This document shows positions 1 through 8,483 of a stretch of 64,000 nucleotides of DNA, piece after piece (position 1 is the first letter of the stretch; each line of letters begins with the position of its first letter). Source of the DNA: QAMX01 sp964448855 (GTDB taxonomy: Bacteria > Bacillota > Clostridia > Oscillospirales > QAMX01); contig CAYUXI010000012.1 of the NCBI GenBank assembly GCA_964448855.1, forward strand, positions 12,692 to 76,691, in the 5' to 3' direction. The notes under the pieces are model-generated. The model was not told where the DNA came from. It worked only from the letters and a program-made list of their open reading frames with translations, and made no database searches. The translations under genes and the position numbers were made by a program.

Positions 1-130
1 ATTTTGCACCGCCCATGCCGTCGCACACCACCAGAAACGCCTGTCGGTCGTCATGGCGGACGTCCATGAAATAGTTGTCCTGATTATCTTTCCGGCGTCT
101 GCCTTTGTCTGTTGCGCCGACTGCCATCAT
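1..130 (-). CDS. PP2C-family Ser/Thr protein phosphatase, N-terminal fragment
   Basis: Only the first 43 codons are inside the window; the gene runs off the left edge. The translation starts MMAVGATDKGRRRKDNQDNY and continues to VVCDGMGGA. The acidic metal-binding motifs RKDNQDN and CDGMGG are hallmarks of bacterial PP2C (PrpC/Stp) phosphatases. These enzymes dephosphorylate substrates of the PASTA-domain kinase PrkC/Stk, which is usually the next gene downstream and would lie outside the window. It sits 16 bases after rlmN on the same strand, as in many Firmicutes. The start is one of two adjacent ATG codons at 130 and 127. Confidence 0.85.
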   Translation of the reverse strand, partial: MMAVGATDKGRRRKDNQDNYFMDVRHDDRQAFLVVCDGMGGAK

Positions 131-146
131 ATGGTACCGCCCCCAT

Positions 147-1259
147 CTAAGGTCTGCATTCGTTTTCGCTGGAATCTATTGTATCATCATTCTGTGAATT
201 TTGCAACAACGGCATGGTCGAACGGCGCAATTGGCCACAAGCGCCGTCAATATCAGCGCCCAGTCTCCGTCGAACCGTCACATGGAGCCCCTTGGCTTCC
301 AGATCGGCCACGAAGCGCTGCAGCCGCTGCTCCGCCGTCGCTTTGAACTTCGTTTCACGGACTTCGTTCAGGCGAATCAGGTTCAGGTGGGCACCGGTTC
401 CGCGCAGCAGTGCGGCCAGCTCCCGCACTTCCCTCGCGGAGTCATTCACGCCGGCCATGACGGCATATTCATAGGAGACGCGCCGTCCCGTCGTTTTCTG
501 ATAGGCTGTGGCGGCGTTGACCAGTTCGGCAATCGGGTACTTCCGATTGACCGGCATCAGCTGATCCCGCGCTTCGTCACGCGTTGCGTGGAGGGAGACA
601 GACAGCGTGATGGCAAGGTGTCGTTCCGCCAACCGTTCAATCTGTGGCACGAGGCCGCTTGTGGACAGTGAAATGTGGCGCTGGCCGATGCAGAATCCGT
701 CCTTTTCGCCGACCAGCTCAATGAAATCGACGGATGCATCAAGGTTATCGAGCGGTTCGCCCGTCCCCATCATGACGATGCCGTCCACGCGTTCGCCGCT
801 GTCCCGTGTGGCGGCAGCGACCTCCATCAGCATTTCACCGGCTGTCAGGCTGCGGACAAAGCCGTCCAGGCCGGAGGCGCAGAACGCGCAGTGCATTTTG
901 CAGCCGACCTGTGTCGAAATGCAGAGCGTATTGCCGTGCTTATACTTCATCAGCACGCTTTCCACGCAGTTGCCGTCCGCCATGCGAAAGAGATATTTGA
1001 TTGTCCCATCCAGAGCCGATTGCTGCCGACGGACAATCTGAATCGTCGGCACTGTGCAGCGCTCCGCCAGGCGCTGTCGGTCTGCGCGGGAAAGCTCCGT
1101 AAAATCGTCCAGGCTTTCCCAGGTATGGCGGTGCAGGCGCAGAAAGACCTGCTTTGCGCGATAGGCGGCAAAGCCCATTTCCTTCAGCAGTTGTTCCAGT
1201 TCATCCAGCCGCATGGACAGCAGATCCAGCCGGTCGGTTGACGGCAGAGTTACCAGCAT
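147..1259 (-). CDS. rlmN: 23S rRNA (adenine2503-C2)/tRNA methyltransferase RlmN
   Basis: Radical-SAM enzyme of 370 residues that methylates C2 of A2503 in 23S rRNA and, in characterised relatives, A37 of some tRNAs. The radical-SAM cluster motif is CKMHCAFC (Cys120, Cys124, Cys127), and the conserved C-terminal cysteine used in the methyl-transfer mechanism is Cys341 in GACGQLRR. MMGTGEPLDN and SVSLHATRDEARDQLMPVN are also typical. The ATG at 1259 has GAGGA six bases upstream. The tail after about residue 350 is polar and poorly conserved. It lies between fmt and the PP2C gene; the rsmB (sun) gene often found here is absent. Confidence 0.95.
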   Translation of the reverse strand: MLVTLPSTDRLDLLSMRLDELEQLLKEMGFAAYRAKQVFLRLHRHTWESLDDFTELSRADRQRLAERCTVPTIQIVRRQQSALDGTIKYLFRMADGNCVESVLMKYKHGNTLCISTQVGCKMHCAFCASGLDGFVRSLTAGEMLMEVAAATRDSGERVDGIVMMGTGEPLDNLDASVDFIELVGEKDGFCIGQRHISLSTSGLVPQIERLAERHLAITLSVSLHATRDEARDQLMPVNRKYPIAELVNAATAYQKTTGRRVSYEYAVMAGVNDSAREVRELAALLRGTGAHLNLIRLNEVRETKFKATAEQRLQRFVADLEAKGLHVTVRRRLGADIDGACGQLRRSTMPLLQNSQNDDTIDSSENECRP

Positions 1260-1280
1260 ATCATTCCTCAGTTCCGCGCT

Positions 1281-2237
1281 TTACGCGCCAAAGCAATCGC
1301 CCGGTTGAACGGCGCGGCCATTGATGAAGTCCGCCGCGGACATGGCGCGTTTTCCTTCGGGCGCAAGCGCTTTCAATGTCAACACGTGCCCGTCGCCGCA
1401 CCGGACGTCGATTCCCTGTTTGCTGCAGGCGACGACTTCCCCGTTTTGTCCGTTACAGGGCTTTGCGGGCGAGAGGCCCATTTCCGTCACCTTGACGAGC
1501 TTGCCGCGGAACGTGGTGGTGACGCTGAGTGCCGGTGTCAATGCGCGATAGATGCGGTAGAGCGATTCGGCCGACTGTGAAAAATCGAGCCGTCCCTCTG
1601 CCTTTTCGAGCATCTTCGCATAGGTCGCTTCCGCGTGATTCTGCGGCGTGCGCACGGCCGTTCCGTCGGCCAGCTGTTCAATCGTTTCGGCCAGCAGCGG
1701 TGCGCCCAGCTGAGCCAGCCGTTCGGTCAGCTCGCCTGCGGTTTCATCCGCGCCGATTTCCGTCTCCGTTTTCAGGAGCATATCGCCCTCATCCATGCCC
1801 TGCGACAGGTACATGGTGGTCAGGCCGGTTGTTTTCTCGCCGTCCATCACAGCGCGCTGAATGGGCGCGGCACCGCGATATTTCGGGAGCAGCGAACCGT
1901 GCAGGTTGATGCAGCCGAGGCGCGGTGCATTCAGGACGTCCGGCGGCAGAATTTTACCGTAGGCGACCACGACAATGAGATCGGGCTTTGTCGCTTCCAG
2001 AACAGGTTGAAGCGCGCCGTCCTTCAGCGTTTCCGGCTGATAGACCGGCAGACCGGCAGCCTCCGCCGTCACCTTCACCGGCGGTGGAAGCACCTGCATT
2101 CCGCGACCCTTCGGCTTGTCCGCACGGCAAACGACGCCAGTGATGTGGTAGCCTTGATCGATCAGGTATTGCAGAGAAACCGCGGCAAAGGCCGGGGTTC
2201 CCATATATAAAAGATTCAGTTGTTTTCCGCTTGTCAC
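1281..2237 (-). CDS. fmt: Methionyl-tRNA formyltransferase
   Basis: Transfers a formyl group from 10-formyl-tetrahydrofolate to initiator Met-tRNA. The 318-residue product opens with the Rossmann-like LLYMGTPAFAAVSL and carries the active-site stretch INLHGSLLPKYRGAAPIQ and the MDEGDMLL loop, followed by the C-terminal oligonucleotide-binding-like domain. An in-frame ATG further upstream (2336) would run through the end of def. I chose the GTG at 2237 because AAGGGAG precedes it and it falls 13 bases after the def stop. The fmt-def pairing is classical, since formylation and deformylation act on the same nascent chains. Confidence 0.94.
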   Translation of the reverse strand: MTSGKQLNLLYMGTPAFAAVSLQYLIDQGYHITGVVCRADKPKGRGMQVLPPPVKVTAEAAGLPVYQPETLKDGALQPVLEATKPDLIVVVAYGKILPPDVLNAPRLGCINLHGSLLPKYRGAAPIQRAVMDGEKTTGLTTMYLSQGMDEGDMLLKTETEIGADETAGELTERLAQLGAPLLAETIEQLADGTAVRTPQNHAEATYAKMLEKAEGRLDFSQSAESLYRIYRALTPALSVTTTFRGKLVKVTEMGLSPAKPCNGQNGEVVACSKQGIDVRCGDGHVLTLKALAPEGKRAMSAADFINGRAVQPGDCFGA

Positions 2238-2250
2238 AGGGCTCTCCCTT

Positions 2251-2718
2251 TCACGATTCTTCTTCCTCAACATCGACGTACTCGTAGATTTTTTCGTCAA
2301 ACAGAATGCCGTCCAGATGATCGGACTCATGCTCAAACGCTTCGGCGATCAGCCCTTCTGCTTCTTCCTCAAACGGGCAGCCGTTTTCATCCTGTGCGGC
2401 GATGCGGACATACATGGGGCGAACCACACGCCCCCAGACACCGGGCAGACTGAGGCAGCCCTCGACCGGGCGCTGTTCTCCGCGGCGTTCCAGAATTTTC
2501 GGGTTGATGTAGGCCTTCAGCCGCTCGCCGTTGTCGATGATGAAAATGCGGCGCAGAATGCCGATCTGCGGTGCGGCCAGGCCGACTCCGTGTGCCTCGA
2601 CCAGCGTGTCCTTCATATCGCGAATCAGGAGCTTCAGCCGCCGGTCAAATACAGTGACCTCGTGGCACTTTTTTTGCAGGCATTCATCGCCTTTTTTGCA
2701 GATTTCCAAAATAGCCAT
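2251..2718 (-). CDS. def: Peptide deformylase
   Basis: Metalloenzyme of 155 residues that removes the formyl group from nascent protein N-termini. All three diagnostic motifs are present: GVGLAAPQIG (motif 1), EGCLSLPG (motif 2, with the metal-ligand Cys) and HESDH (motif 3, the HExxH metal site). The acidic C-terminal tail VDVEEEES is unusual in composition. The start is taken at 2718 (MAILEICKKG) because GGAGG lies about nine bases upstream; an ATG seven codons earlier lacks a good ribosome site. It sits upstream of fmt in the same transcript direction. Confidence 0.95.
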   Translation of the reverse strand: MAILEICKKGDECLQKKCHEVTVFDRRLKLLIRDMKDTLVEAHGVGLAAPQIGILRRIFIIDNGERLKAYINPKILERRGEQRPVEGCLSLPGVWGRVVRPMYVRIAAQDENGCPFEEEAEGLIAEAFEHESDHLDGILFDEKIYEYVDVEEEES

Positions 2719-2799
2719 GGTTTGGGTTCCTCCGTCCATCCAATCAATTGATTCCGGCCGACATCCCGGTTGGATTCGGTCGGAATTGCAGGGTAGCCA

Positions 2800-5217
2800 T
2801 CAATCCTGCGGGTTGAACTCCGCTGCCGCAGAAATCCCGGTAAATCGGCGATCTGACAGGAAACGGCGCAGAACATCTGCGGCCGCCTCGCGGATTTTTC
2901 GTGTTTCAACGGTTTTTGCAACAATTTGATAGCGATATTTGTTATTCAGCTTGAAGACCGGCGACGGCGTCGGGTCGTACAGCACATCAGTCGGCTGGAC
3001 AACCGTCGTCAGCATTTCTTTCAGAATCCGTGCCGCCGAAAAAACCCGGCTGTTTTCGATACCAGTCAGTGTCAAGCGTAGGAGGTCGCAGAACGGCGGA
3101 TAGTGCATCGCCTGTCTGAACGCAATTTCCGATTCATAGAACCGGTCATAGTCCTGTGCGGCGGCCAGTCGCAGGATGGGGTGGTCGGGCGAATAGGTCT
3201 GAATGATGGCGCGCCCCGGTTTTTCGCCACGGCCGGATCGGCCAATCACCTGCGTCAGCTGGGAAAAGGCCCGTTCATTGGCGCGGAAATCCGGGACATT
3301 CAGCGCCTGATCTCCGTCCAGAATCCCAACCAGTGTCACGGAGTCAAAGTCGAGTCCCTTTGCAATCATCTGGGTACCGAGCAGAATCGGCACCTTTTCC
3401 TCCTGAAAGCGACGAAAAACGGCTTCATGCGTCTGTGTGCCGCCAATGGTGTCCGCATCCATCCGAATGATGCCGACACCCGGAAACATCGCCTGCAGCT
3501 CCTCGGCAATCCGCTGGGTGCCGATGCCCTCCCGGCTGATATAGGCGCTGCCGCACTGCGGGCAGTACTCATATACCGGTATGGAGCGGGAGCAATAGTG
3601 GCACATCAGGCGATGGTTGGCGGAGTGATAGGTCAGCGCAACGGAGCAGGCCTCGCAGTGCGGGACGTAGCCACAGCTGCGGCAGATCGTGTAGCGGCTG
3701 GAGCCGCGCCGATTCAAAAAGAGCATACACTGCTCCCCTGCATCGATCGTTTCGCGAATGGCATCGATCAGGTCTGTGCTGAGGTGCGTTTCATTGCCCT
3801 GCTTCAGTTCGGCCTTCATATCGGCAAACGAAACCGTCGGCAGCTGAATGCCGCCGTACCGTTTCTCCATCCGGTAGCAGGCGTATTTCCCGGTTTTGGC
3901 GGCATACATCGTTTCGACCGTCGGTGTGGCGGACGCCATCAGCAGCAGTGCGCCGTGCTGGACGGCGCGGAATTTTGCAATATCCCGCGCATGATAGCGT
4001 GGAGACTGCTCTGACCGGTAGGAGCTTTCCTGCTCCTCATCGATGACGATCAGGCCGATATCGGTCAGCGGTGCAAAAACGGCGGAGCGCGTTCCGACGA
4101 CGACATCGGCGCGGCCGGATGCGATGCGCTTCCATTCGTCATAGCGTTCGCCGGTGCTCAGGCCGGAATGCAGCACGGCGACCCGGTTGCCAAAGTGTCC
4201 GTACAGGCGGTTGAGCAGCTGCGGCGTCAGGGCGATTTCCGGAACAAGCACCATCGCCTGGCGGTTCATGGACAGGCAATGACGAATCAGGCGGATATAG
4301 ACCTGCGTTTTCCCGCTCCCGGTGACGCCGTGCAGCAGAGCCGCAGACGGCGTCCGCTGCTCCATTTTTTCGCGCAGCGGTTCAAACGCGGCGGTCTGTT
4401 CTTCGTTCAGGACAGGATCCGGGAGCTGTTCGGATGCCGATTTCGGCATCGTCAGACGCAGCGCCTCCCGATCAAACAATTCCAGCATTCCGTTGCGCGC
4501 CATGGTTTTTACCGTGGCGGCAGAGGAGCCGGAGTAATAGGTGATCTCTTTGAGCGAGGCTTCACCCGCGCCCCGCAGGAAATCGAGCACGGCGGCCTGC
4601 TGCCGTGTCAGGCGGCGTTTTGGGACATAGCTCTCGCAGAGGCGGGCACAGGCAATCGTTTTGTCCTGTGTGTGCAGCAGAGCGTGCTGCTCGCTGAGCA
4701 GCAGCTTTTTCCGCATCAGCTCGTTCATCCGGTCATCCAGGCCGGTTTCGCCGAATTCCCGCGTCAGCTCAGCCAGTGAAACCGGCTCGCCGCGCATATG
4801 GATATACAGGTACATCGGGTATGCGGCACTTTTTTCCGTGATCGGTTTGCCGCTGTATGAGGGGTTTTCGGTGTACCAGATCTCCTGTCGGATATCGCTT
4901 CCAGCGGGGATGCACAGGCGAAACGCATCATAGCAGGTGCAGAAATACTTCTCGCGCATCCAGAGAATCAGGCGGATTTCCCGATCGGAGACAATCGGCT
5001 TCTCGTCCAGAAGCTGGTCGATGGCCTTTTTGCCTTCTGCCGTGTCATTGTCCCGACAGCTCAGAATCAGCGCCTGTACCATCCGGTTGCCCCGGCCAAA
5101 CGGAACCAGTACGCGCATACCGGGCGCGACGGTCAGCTGCTCCGGCACCCAGTAGGAATACGGGCGGTCATACACATAGCTTTCTGCGCGAATCGCGACC
5201 AGAACCGTTTTCACCAT
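2800..5217 (-). CDS. priA: Primosomal replication-restart helicase PriA
   Basis: 805-residue superfamily-2 DNA helicase that reloads the replisome at stalled forks. The order is an N-terminal 3'-end-binding domain (about 1-105), a winged-helix region, the helicase core with Walker A GVTGSGKTQVY and Walker B box IDEEQ (before ESSYRSEQSPRYHARD), then a zinc-binding domain with paired cysteines (CRSCGYVPHCEAC, CHYC, CPQCG), then the second helicase lobe with QVIGRSGRG. Full length for the family. It follows rpoZ; the coaBC gene that often lies between rpoZ and priA in relatives is missing. Confidence 0.95.
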   Translation of the reverse strand: MVKTVLVAIRAESYVYDRPYSYWVPEQLTVAPGMRVLVPFGRGNRMVQALILSCRDNDTAEGKKAIDQLLDEKPIVSDREIRLILWMREKYFCTCYDAFRLCIPAGSDIRQEIWYTENPSYSGKPITEKSAAYPMYLYIHMRGEPVSLAELTREFGETGLDDRMNELMRKKLLLSEQHALLHTQDKTIACARLCESYVPKRRLTRQQAAVLDFLRGAGEASLKEITYYSGSSAATVKTMARNGMLELFDREALRLTMPKSASEQLPDPVLNEEQTAAFEPLREKMEQRTPSAALLHGVTGSGKTQVYIRLIRHCLSMNRQAMVLVPEIALTPQLLNRLYGHFGNRVAVLHSGLSTGERYDEWKRIASGRADVVVGTRSAVFAPLTDIGLIVIDEEQESSYRSEQSPRYHARDIAKFRAVQHGALLLMASATPTVETMYAAKTGKYACYRMEKRYGGIQLPTVSFADMKAELKQGNETHLSTDLIDAIRETIDAGEQCMLFLNRRGSSRYTICRSCGYVPHCEACSVALTYHSANHRLMCHYCSRSIPVYEYCPQCGSAYISREGIGTQRIAEELQAMFPGVGIIRMDADTIGGTQTHEAVFRRFQEEKVPILLGTQMIAKGLDFDSVTLVGILDGDQALNVPDFRANERAFSQLTQVIGRSGRGEKPGRAIIQTYSPDHPILRLAAAQDYDRFYESEIAFRQAMHYPPFCDLLRLTLTGIENSRVFSAARILKEMLTTVVQPTDVLYDPTPSPVFKLNNKYRYQIVAKTVETRKIREAAADVLRRFLSDRRFTGISAAAEFNPQD

Positions 5218-5255
5218 GTCGTACCGCCCCTCCTTCCCAGCCGGAAATTGATGCT

Positions 5256-5468
5256 TTATTCCTCTGTCTTCTCGGCTTCTGCGGCCTGCTGTTTGAGCCC
5301 TTCCTCATAAATCTGTTCGACTGCCATGGTGACCGGTTTTTTCGGCAGCTTCTGGCCGTTTTCCATGGCTTCTTCCGAGATTTCGCGGGCTCTGTGTGCG
5401 GTGATATTCACCAGCAGATAACGATTTCCAACCATTTTGACGAGAGATTCCATTGTTGGATACAGCAT
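5256..5468 (-). CDS. rpoZ: RNA polymerase omega subunit
   Basis: A 70-residue protein starting MLYPTMESLVKMVGNRYLLV with the omega-family stretch TAHRAREISEE and a lysine/glutamate-rich tail. Omega binds the beta' subunit and helps RNA polymerase assembly. Identification rests on both the motif and the invariant position just after gmk and before priA. A longer in-frame reading is not needed; the spacing to gmk is 26 bases. Confidence 0.9.
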   Translation of the reverse strand: MLYPTMESLVKMVGNRYLLVNITAHRAREISEEAMENGQKLPKKPVTMAVEQIYEEGLKQQAAEAEKTEE

Positions 5469-5494
5469 AAGTTCCTTGTTCTCCTTTTATGATT

Positions 5495-6112
5495 TCAGAT
5501 TCCAATTGAATTCCGCGCTTTGGCGCACAGGCGCTGTTCGATCAGCTTGCAGATTTCCTGTGCAGTTTCCTGAACCGTCCGGTTGTAGACAGTGGCGTCA
5601 TACTCCGGAGCCAGGTCACATTCCGTTTTGGCCAGCATCAGGCGGCGCTGAATGACATCTTCGGGTTCCGTGCCGCGCCCTCTGAGGCGGTGCTCCAGCT
5701 CCTCCATGGAGGGCGGGAGCAGGAAGACCAGCAGCGCCTCCGGCATCTTCTGACGCACCTGAAAGGCGCCCTGTGTATCGATATCCAGCACCACGATCAT
5801 CCCTTCCGCGGTTTTGCGTTCAATCATGTCCCGCGGGGTTCCGTACAGGTTGCCGGCGTATTCCGCATATTCCAGAAAGGCGTTCTGTTCGACGCCTTCG
5901 AGGAAATGAGTGCGATCGGTGAAATAATAGTGGACGCCCTCTTCCTCGCCCGGGCGGGGTGTCCGTGTTGTTTTGGAAACGGAAATGGCGATTTCCCGGC
6001 CAATTCGTTCCGGGCAGAGCGCTTTCAGCGCCTCCAGGACGGTGCCTTTGCCGACGCCGGACGGGCCGGAAAGGACGAGCAGCAGACCGCTGCCTGACGT
6101 TTCTGCGTTCAT
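5495..6112 (-). CDS. gmk: Guanylate kinase
   Basis: 205-residue P-loop kinase converting GMP to GDP with ATP. The P-loop is LSGPSGVGKGTVL, followed by the GMP-binding region SVSKTTRTPRPGEEEGVHYYF, the lid FLEYAEYAGNLYGTP and VLDIDTQGAFQVR. Full length. The start lies eight bases after the remA stop, so the two genes are probably translationally linked, as in other Firmicutes. Confidence 0.96.
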   Translation of the reverse strand: MNAETSGSGLLLVLSGPSGVGKGTVLEALKALCPERIGREIAISVSKTTRTPRPGEEEGVHYYFTDRTHFLEGVEQNAFLEYAEYAGNLYGTPRDMIERKTAEGMIVVLDIDTQGAFQVRQKMPEALLVFLLPPSMEELEHRLRGRGTEPEDVIQRRLMLAKTECDLAPEYDATVYNRTVQETAQEICKLIEQRLCAKARNSIGI

Positions 6113-6120
6113 ACGAGCAT

Positions 6121-6414
6121 TTACGCTTCGCTTTCGAGCGTTTCCTCCTCTTCATCATCTTCATCATCTGTCTGGTCTTCGACGCGGTGCGCAATCGTTT
6201 CCGGTTGAATGGCGGACAGAATCACATGGTCACTGTCCGTCACGATGACGGCACGCGTGCGGCGGCCATAGGTCGCGTCAATCAGCATACTGCGATCTCT
6301 TGCTTCGAGGATGATGCGTTTGATCGGCGCAGATTCCGGGCTGACGATGGAGACAATCCGACCGGCTGACACCATATTTCCAAAACCGATATTGACAAGT
6401 TTCAAAACGTTCAT
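6121..6414 (-). CDS. remA: RemA-family DNA-binding regulator (DUF370)
   Basis: 97-residue small protein starting MNVLKLVNIGFGNMVSAGRI, matching the RemA/DUF370 family; the ARDRSMLIDATYGRRTRAVIV block is the conserved core. In Bacillus subtilis RemA is an oligomeric DNA-binding activator of biofilm-matrix genes. The last 20 or so residues are a long acidic tail that makes this copy longer than the usual 85-90 residues. It sits in the standard yicC-remA-gmk order. Function in this organism is inferred from the family. Confidence 0.88.
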   Translation of the reverse strand: MNVLKLVNIGFGNMVSAGRIVSIVSPESAPIKRIILEARDRSMLIDATYGRRTRAVIVTDSDHVILSAIQPETIAHRVEDQTDDEDDEEEETLESEA

Positions 6415-6443
6415 ACTTATAAGCCCCTGCCCTTTCCGGTGTA

Positions 6444-7322
6444 TTACTCGATATTCTGTATCTGTTCGCGAACTTTTTCCAGTTCGGATTTCATATCCAG
6501 GATCAGCTTGGCCACATCCAGATCAGAGGCCTTGGAGCCGATCGTATTGATTTCGCGGTTGATTTCCTGCACCAGGAAATCCAGCTTGCGCCCGACCGGT
6601 TCAGTCGCTTCCAGCAGCGCTCGCAGTTGTGAAAAATGGCTGTCCAGTCGAACGGTTTCTTCATCCGTGGCGATGCGATCGGCCACCAGCGCCGCTTCCG
6701 TCAGGATGCGGGACTCGTCGATCTTGGTGTCGCCGAGCAGCTCCTGCATCCGCGTCAGCAGCTTTTCGCGGTATTCCCGGACGATCTCCGGCATCCGGGT
6801 ACGAACGGCCTCCGTCATCGTTTCCAGATGCTCCGCCTTGGACAGGACGTCCTGGCGAAGCGCTGCCCCTTCTGTCCGGCGCATCGTCACGAAGGCTTCC
6901 AGCGCCTGATCAAACACCGCGCAGACCTCTGCCGTCAGCTGGTCGCGGTCTTCCTCGACCTTTTGAACGGTGAAGACGTCCGGCAGTCTTGCAACGCCCA
7001 TCGCCGTGACACCGTCCGGAATGTCATAGGTGGCCGACAGCTCCCGCAGTGCGCGGACGTAGGCGTCTGCCGCAGAGTGATTGAGGGTCAGCTCGCTGTC
7101 GCCCTCTGTGTATTCCAGGTTGATGAAAATATCCACTTTTCCACGGGTGACGCCCGCCGCTTTCAGCCGGGCTTTCACCGGCTCTTCCAGAAATGCGTAG
7201 AGCCTCGGTGCGCGGACGGTGCAATCCAGATAGCGATTATTGACGGATCGCACTTCCGTTGTGATGGTTTTGTTTCCGATCTGTTCCGATGCACGCCCAT
7301 AGCCGGTCATGCTGTAAATCAT
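6444..7322 (-). CDS. YicC/YloC-family endoribonuclease
   Basis: 292-residue protein beginning MIYSMTGYGRASEQ, the signature of the YicC/YloC family, and ending in a conserved block with LDFLVQEINREINTIGSKA. Family members are reported to be endoribonucleases affecting small-RNA or mRNA turnover. The ATG at 7322 is preferred over one eight codons earlier because GGAG lies about six bases upstream. It is the first gene of the housekeeping run down to the PP2C gene, and a long inverted repeat (7353-7390) separates it from the upstream SIS gene. Confidence 0.9.
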   Translation of the reverse strand: MIYSMTGYGRASEQIGNKTITTEVRSVNNRYLDCTVRAPRLYAFLEEPVKARLKAAGVTRGKVDIFINLEYTEGDSELTLNHSAADAYVRALRELSATYDIPDGVTAMGVARLPDVFTVQKVEEDRDQLTAEVCAVFDQALEAFVTMRRTEGAALRQDVLSKAEHLETMTEAVRTRMPEIVREYREKLLTRMQELLGDTKIDESRILTEAALVADRIATDEETVRLDSHFSQLRALLEATEPVGRKLDFLVQEINREINTIGSKASDLDVAKLILDMKSELEKVREQIQNIE

Positions 7323-7352
7323 AATCGCTCCATTTCTCCGCTGCATGGAATT

Positions 7353-7390
7353 GTTTCAGAGCTGCCGGCAGCGGACGGCAGCTCTGAAAC
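7353..7390. repeat. Perfect 15-bp inverted repeat between the SIS gene and yicC
   Basis: GTTTCAGAGCTGCCG at 7353-7367 is exactly complementary to 7376-7390, leaving an 8-base loop. It starts eight bases after the SIS-gene stop on the minus strand. Neither side ends in a clear T-run, so it is at best an atypical terminator; it could also stabilise the 3' end of the SIS transcript while letting some polymerase into the yicC operon. Confidence 0.7.
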
Positions 7391-7397
7391 AGGCAAA

Positions 7398-8444
7398 TTA
7401 CTTCGTAATGGTCACTTTGGAAAGGCCACGCGGATTATCCGGGTTCAGGCCACGGAGCGTGGACAGTGCGCAGGCAAACATCTGCATGGCGACGCTTGCA
7501 GAGAACAGTGCGCAGATTTCTCCGCATTCCGGCAGGAGAATGCCGGAGTCCGCTTTGGCCAGAATAGCCGGGTTGGGCGTGAAGGCGAAGACGTCGCCGC
7601 CCGCCTGCTGAATCCGCGCGATCATTTTTTCGGAGTCCTCCGTCAGGCGGTCACCCAGCGCAAACTGGAAGACCGGCGTTCCGTCGTTGATCTGTGCGAC
7701 AGGGCCGTGATAGAAATCGCTGGTCGCATAGCCGCGGCTGCGAATGTAGCACGTTTCCTGTGTTTTCAATGCAAATTCCAGTGCGATGGGGTAGGCGAAG
7801 CCGCGACCCAGCACAAAGCTGTCCTGAATGAAGCGATACCGTCCGGCCGCCTGTTCGACGATTTCAGCCTGCTTATACGTTTTTTCCAGAATCTGCGGAA
7901 CGCGTTTCAGCTCATCGCGCAGTGTGGCATCGCCCGACCATTTCGCGGCCAGAGCCAGCACCAGGTAGAGCTCACCGATGAAGGTTTTGGTCGCTGCGAC
8001 CGATTTTTCCGGTCCCATGGAGCAATCCAGATGGTATTCCGCGCAGCAGGCCATGGGCGATTCCGGTTCGTTGGTAATGGCAGCGGTCACTGCGCCACAG
8101 GCCTTGGCGCGGTTCATGACCTCCATGGCATCGGCTGCACGGCCGCTCTGCGACAGGCCGAGTACCAGCTGATTTTTGAGGCAGAGTGCGCCGTCATACA
8201 TCGTATAGACCGACGGCGCGGCCAGCGAAACCGGCACACCGCAGTATGTTTCAATCAGGTATTTGGCAAAGACACCGGCGTGATCGGAGGTTCCACGCGC
8301 CGCAATGACCACACCGGCCACCTTCTTTTTCCGGATGGCACGGACAAGCTCCGTCAGCACCTGCGCATTTTTCACTTTGGCCGCACGGCAGCCGGCCGCA
8401 GATTCATTGATTTCCTTCCACATCAGCGTTTCATTCATCATCAT
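7398..8444 (-). CDS. SIS-domain sugar isomerase/deaminase-like protein
   Basis: 348 residues with two sugar-isomerase (SIS) domains like the isomerase half of GlmS but without the glutamine amidotransferase domain. The first contains ARGTSDHAG and LSQSGRAADAMEVM, the second LGRGFAYPIALEFALKTQET; the C-terminus GLNPDNPRGLSKVTITK is typical of the stand-alone AgaS/FrlB/NagB-II-like group. These act on amino-sugar or glycated amino-acid phosphates. The substrate cannot be decided here and no sugar-transport gene is adjacent. A ribosome site AAGGAG lies about nine bases before the first ATG. Confidence 0.8.
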   Translation of the reverse strand: MMMNETLMWKEINESAAGCRAAKVKNAQVLTELVRAIRKKKVAGVVIAARGTSDHAGVFAKYLIETYCGVPVSLAAPSVYTMYDGALCLKNQLVLGLSQSGRAADAMEVMNRAKACGAVTAAITNEPESPMACCAEYHLDCSMGPEKSVAATKTFIGELYLVLALAAKWSGDATLRDELKRVPQILEKTYKQAEIVEQAAGRYRFIQDSFVLGRGFAYPIALEFALKTQETCYIRSRGYATSDFYHGPVAQINDGTPVFQFALGDRLTEDSEKMIARIQQAGGDVFAFTPNPAILAKADSGILLPECGEICALFSASVAMQMFACALSTLRGLNPDNPRGLSKVTITK

Positions 8445-8483
8445 GGCTATTTCTCCTTTTTTGACACAGTTGACTGCTTTTTG

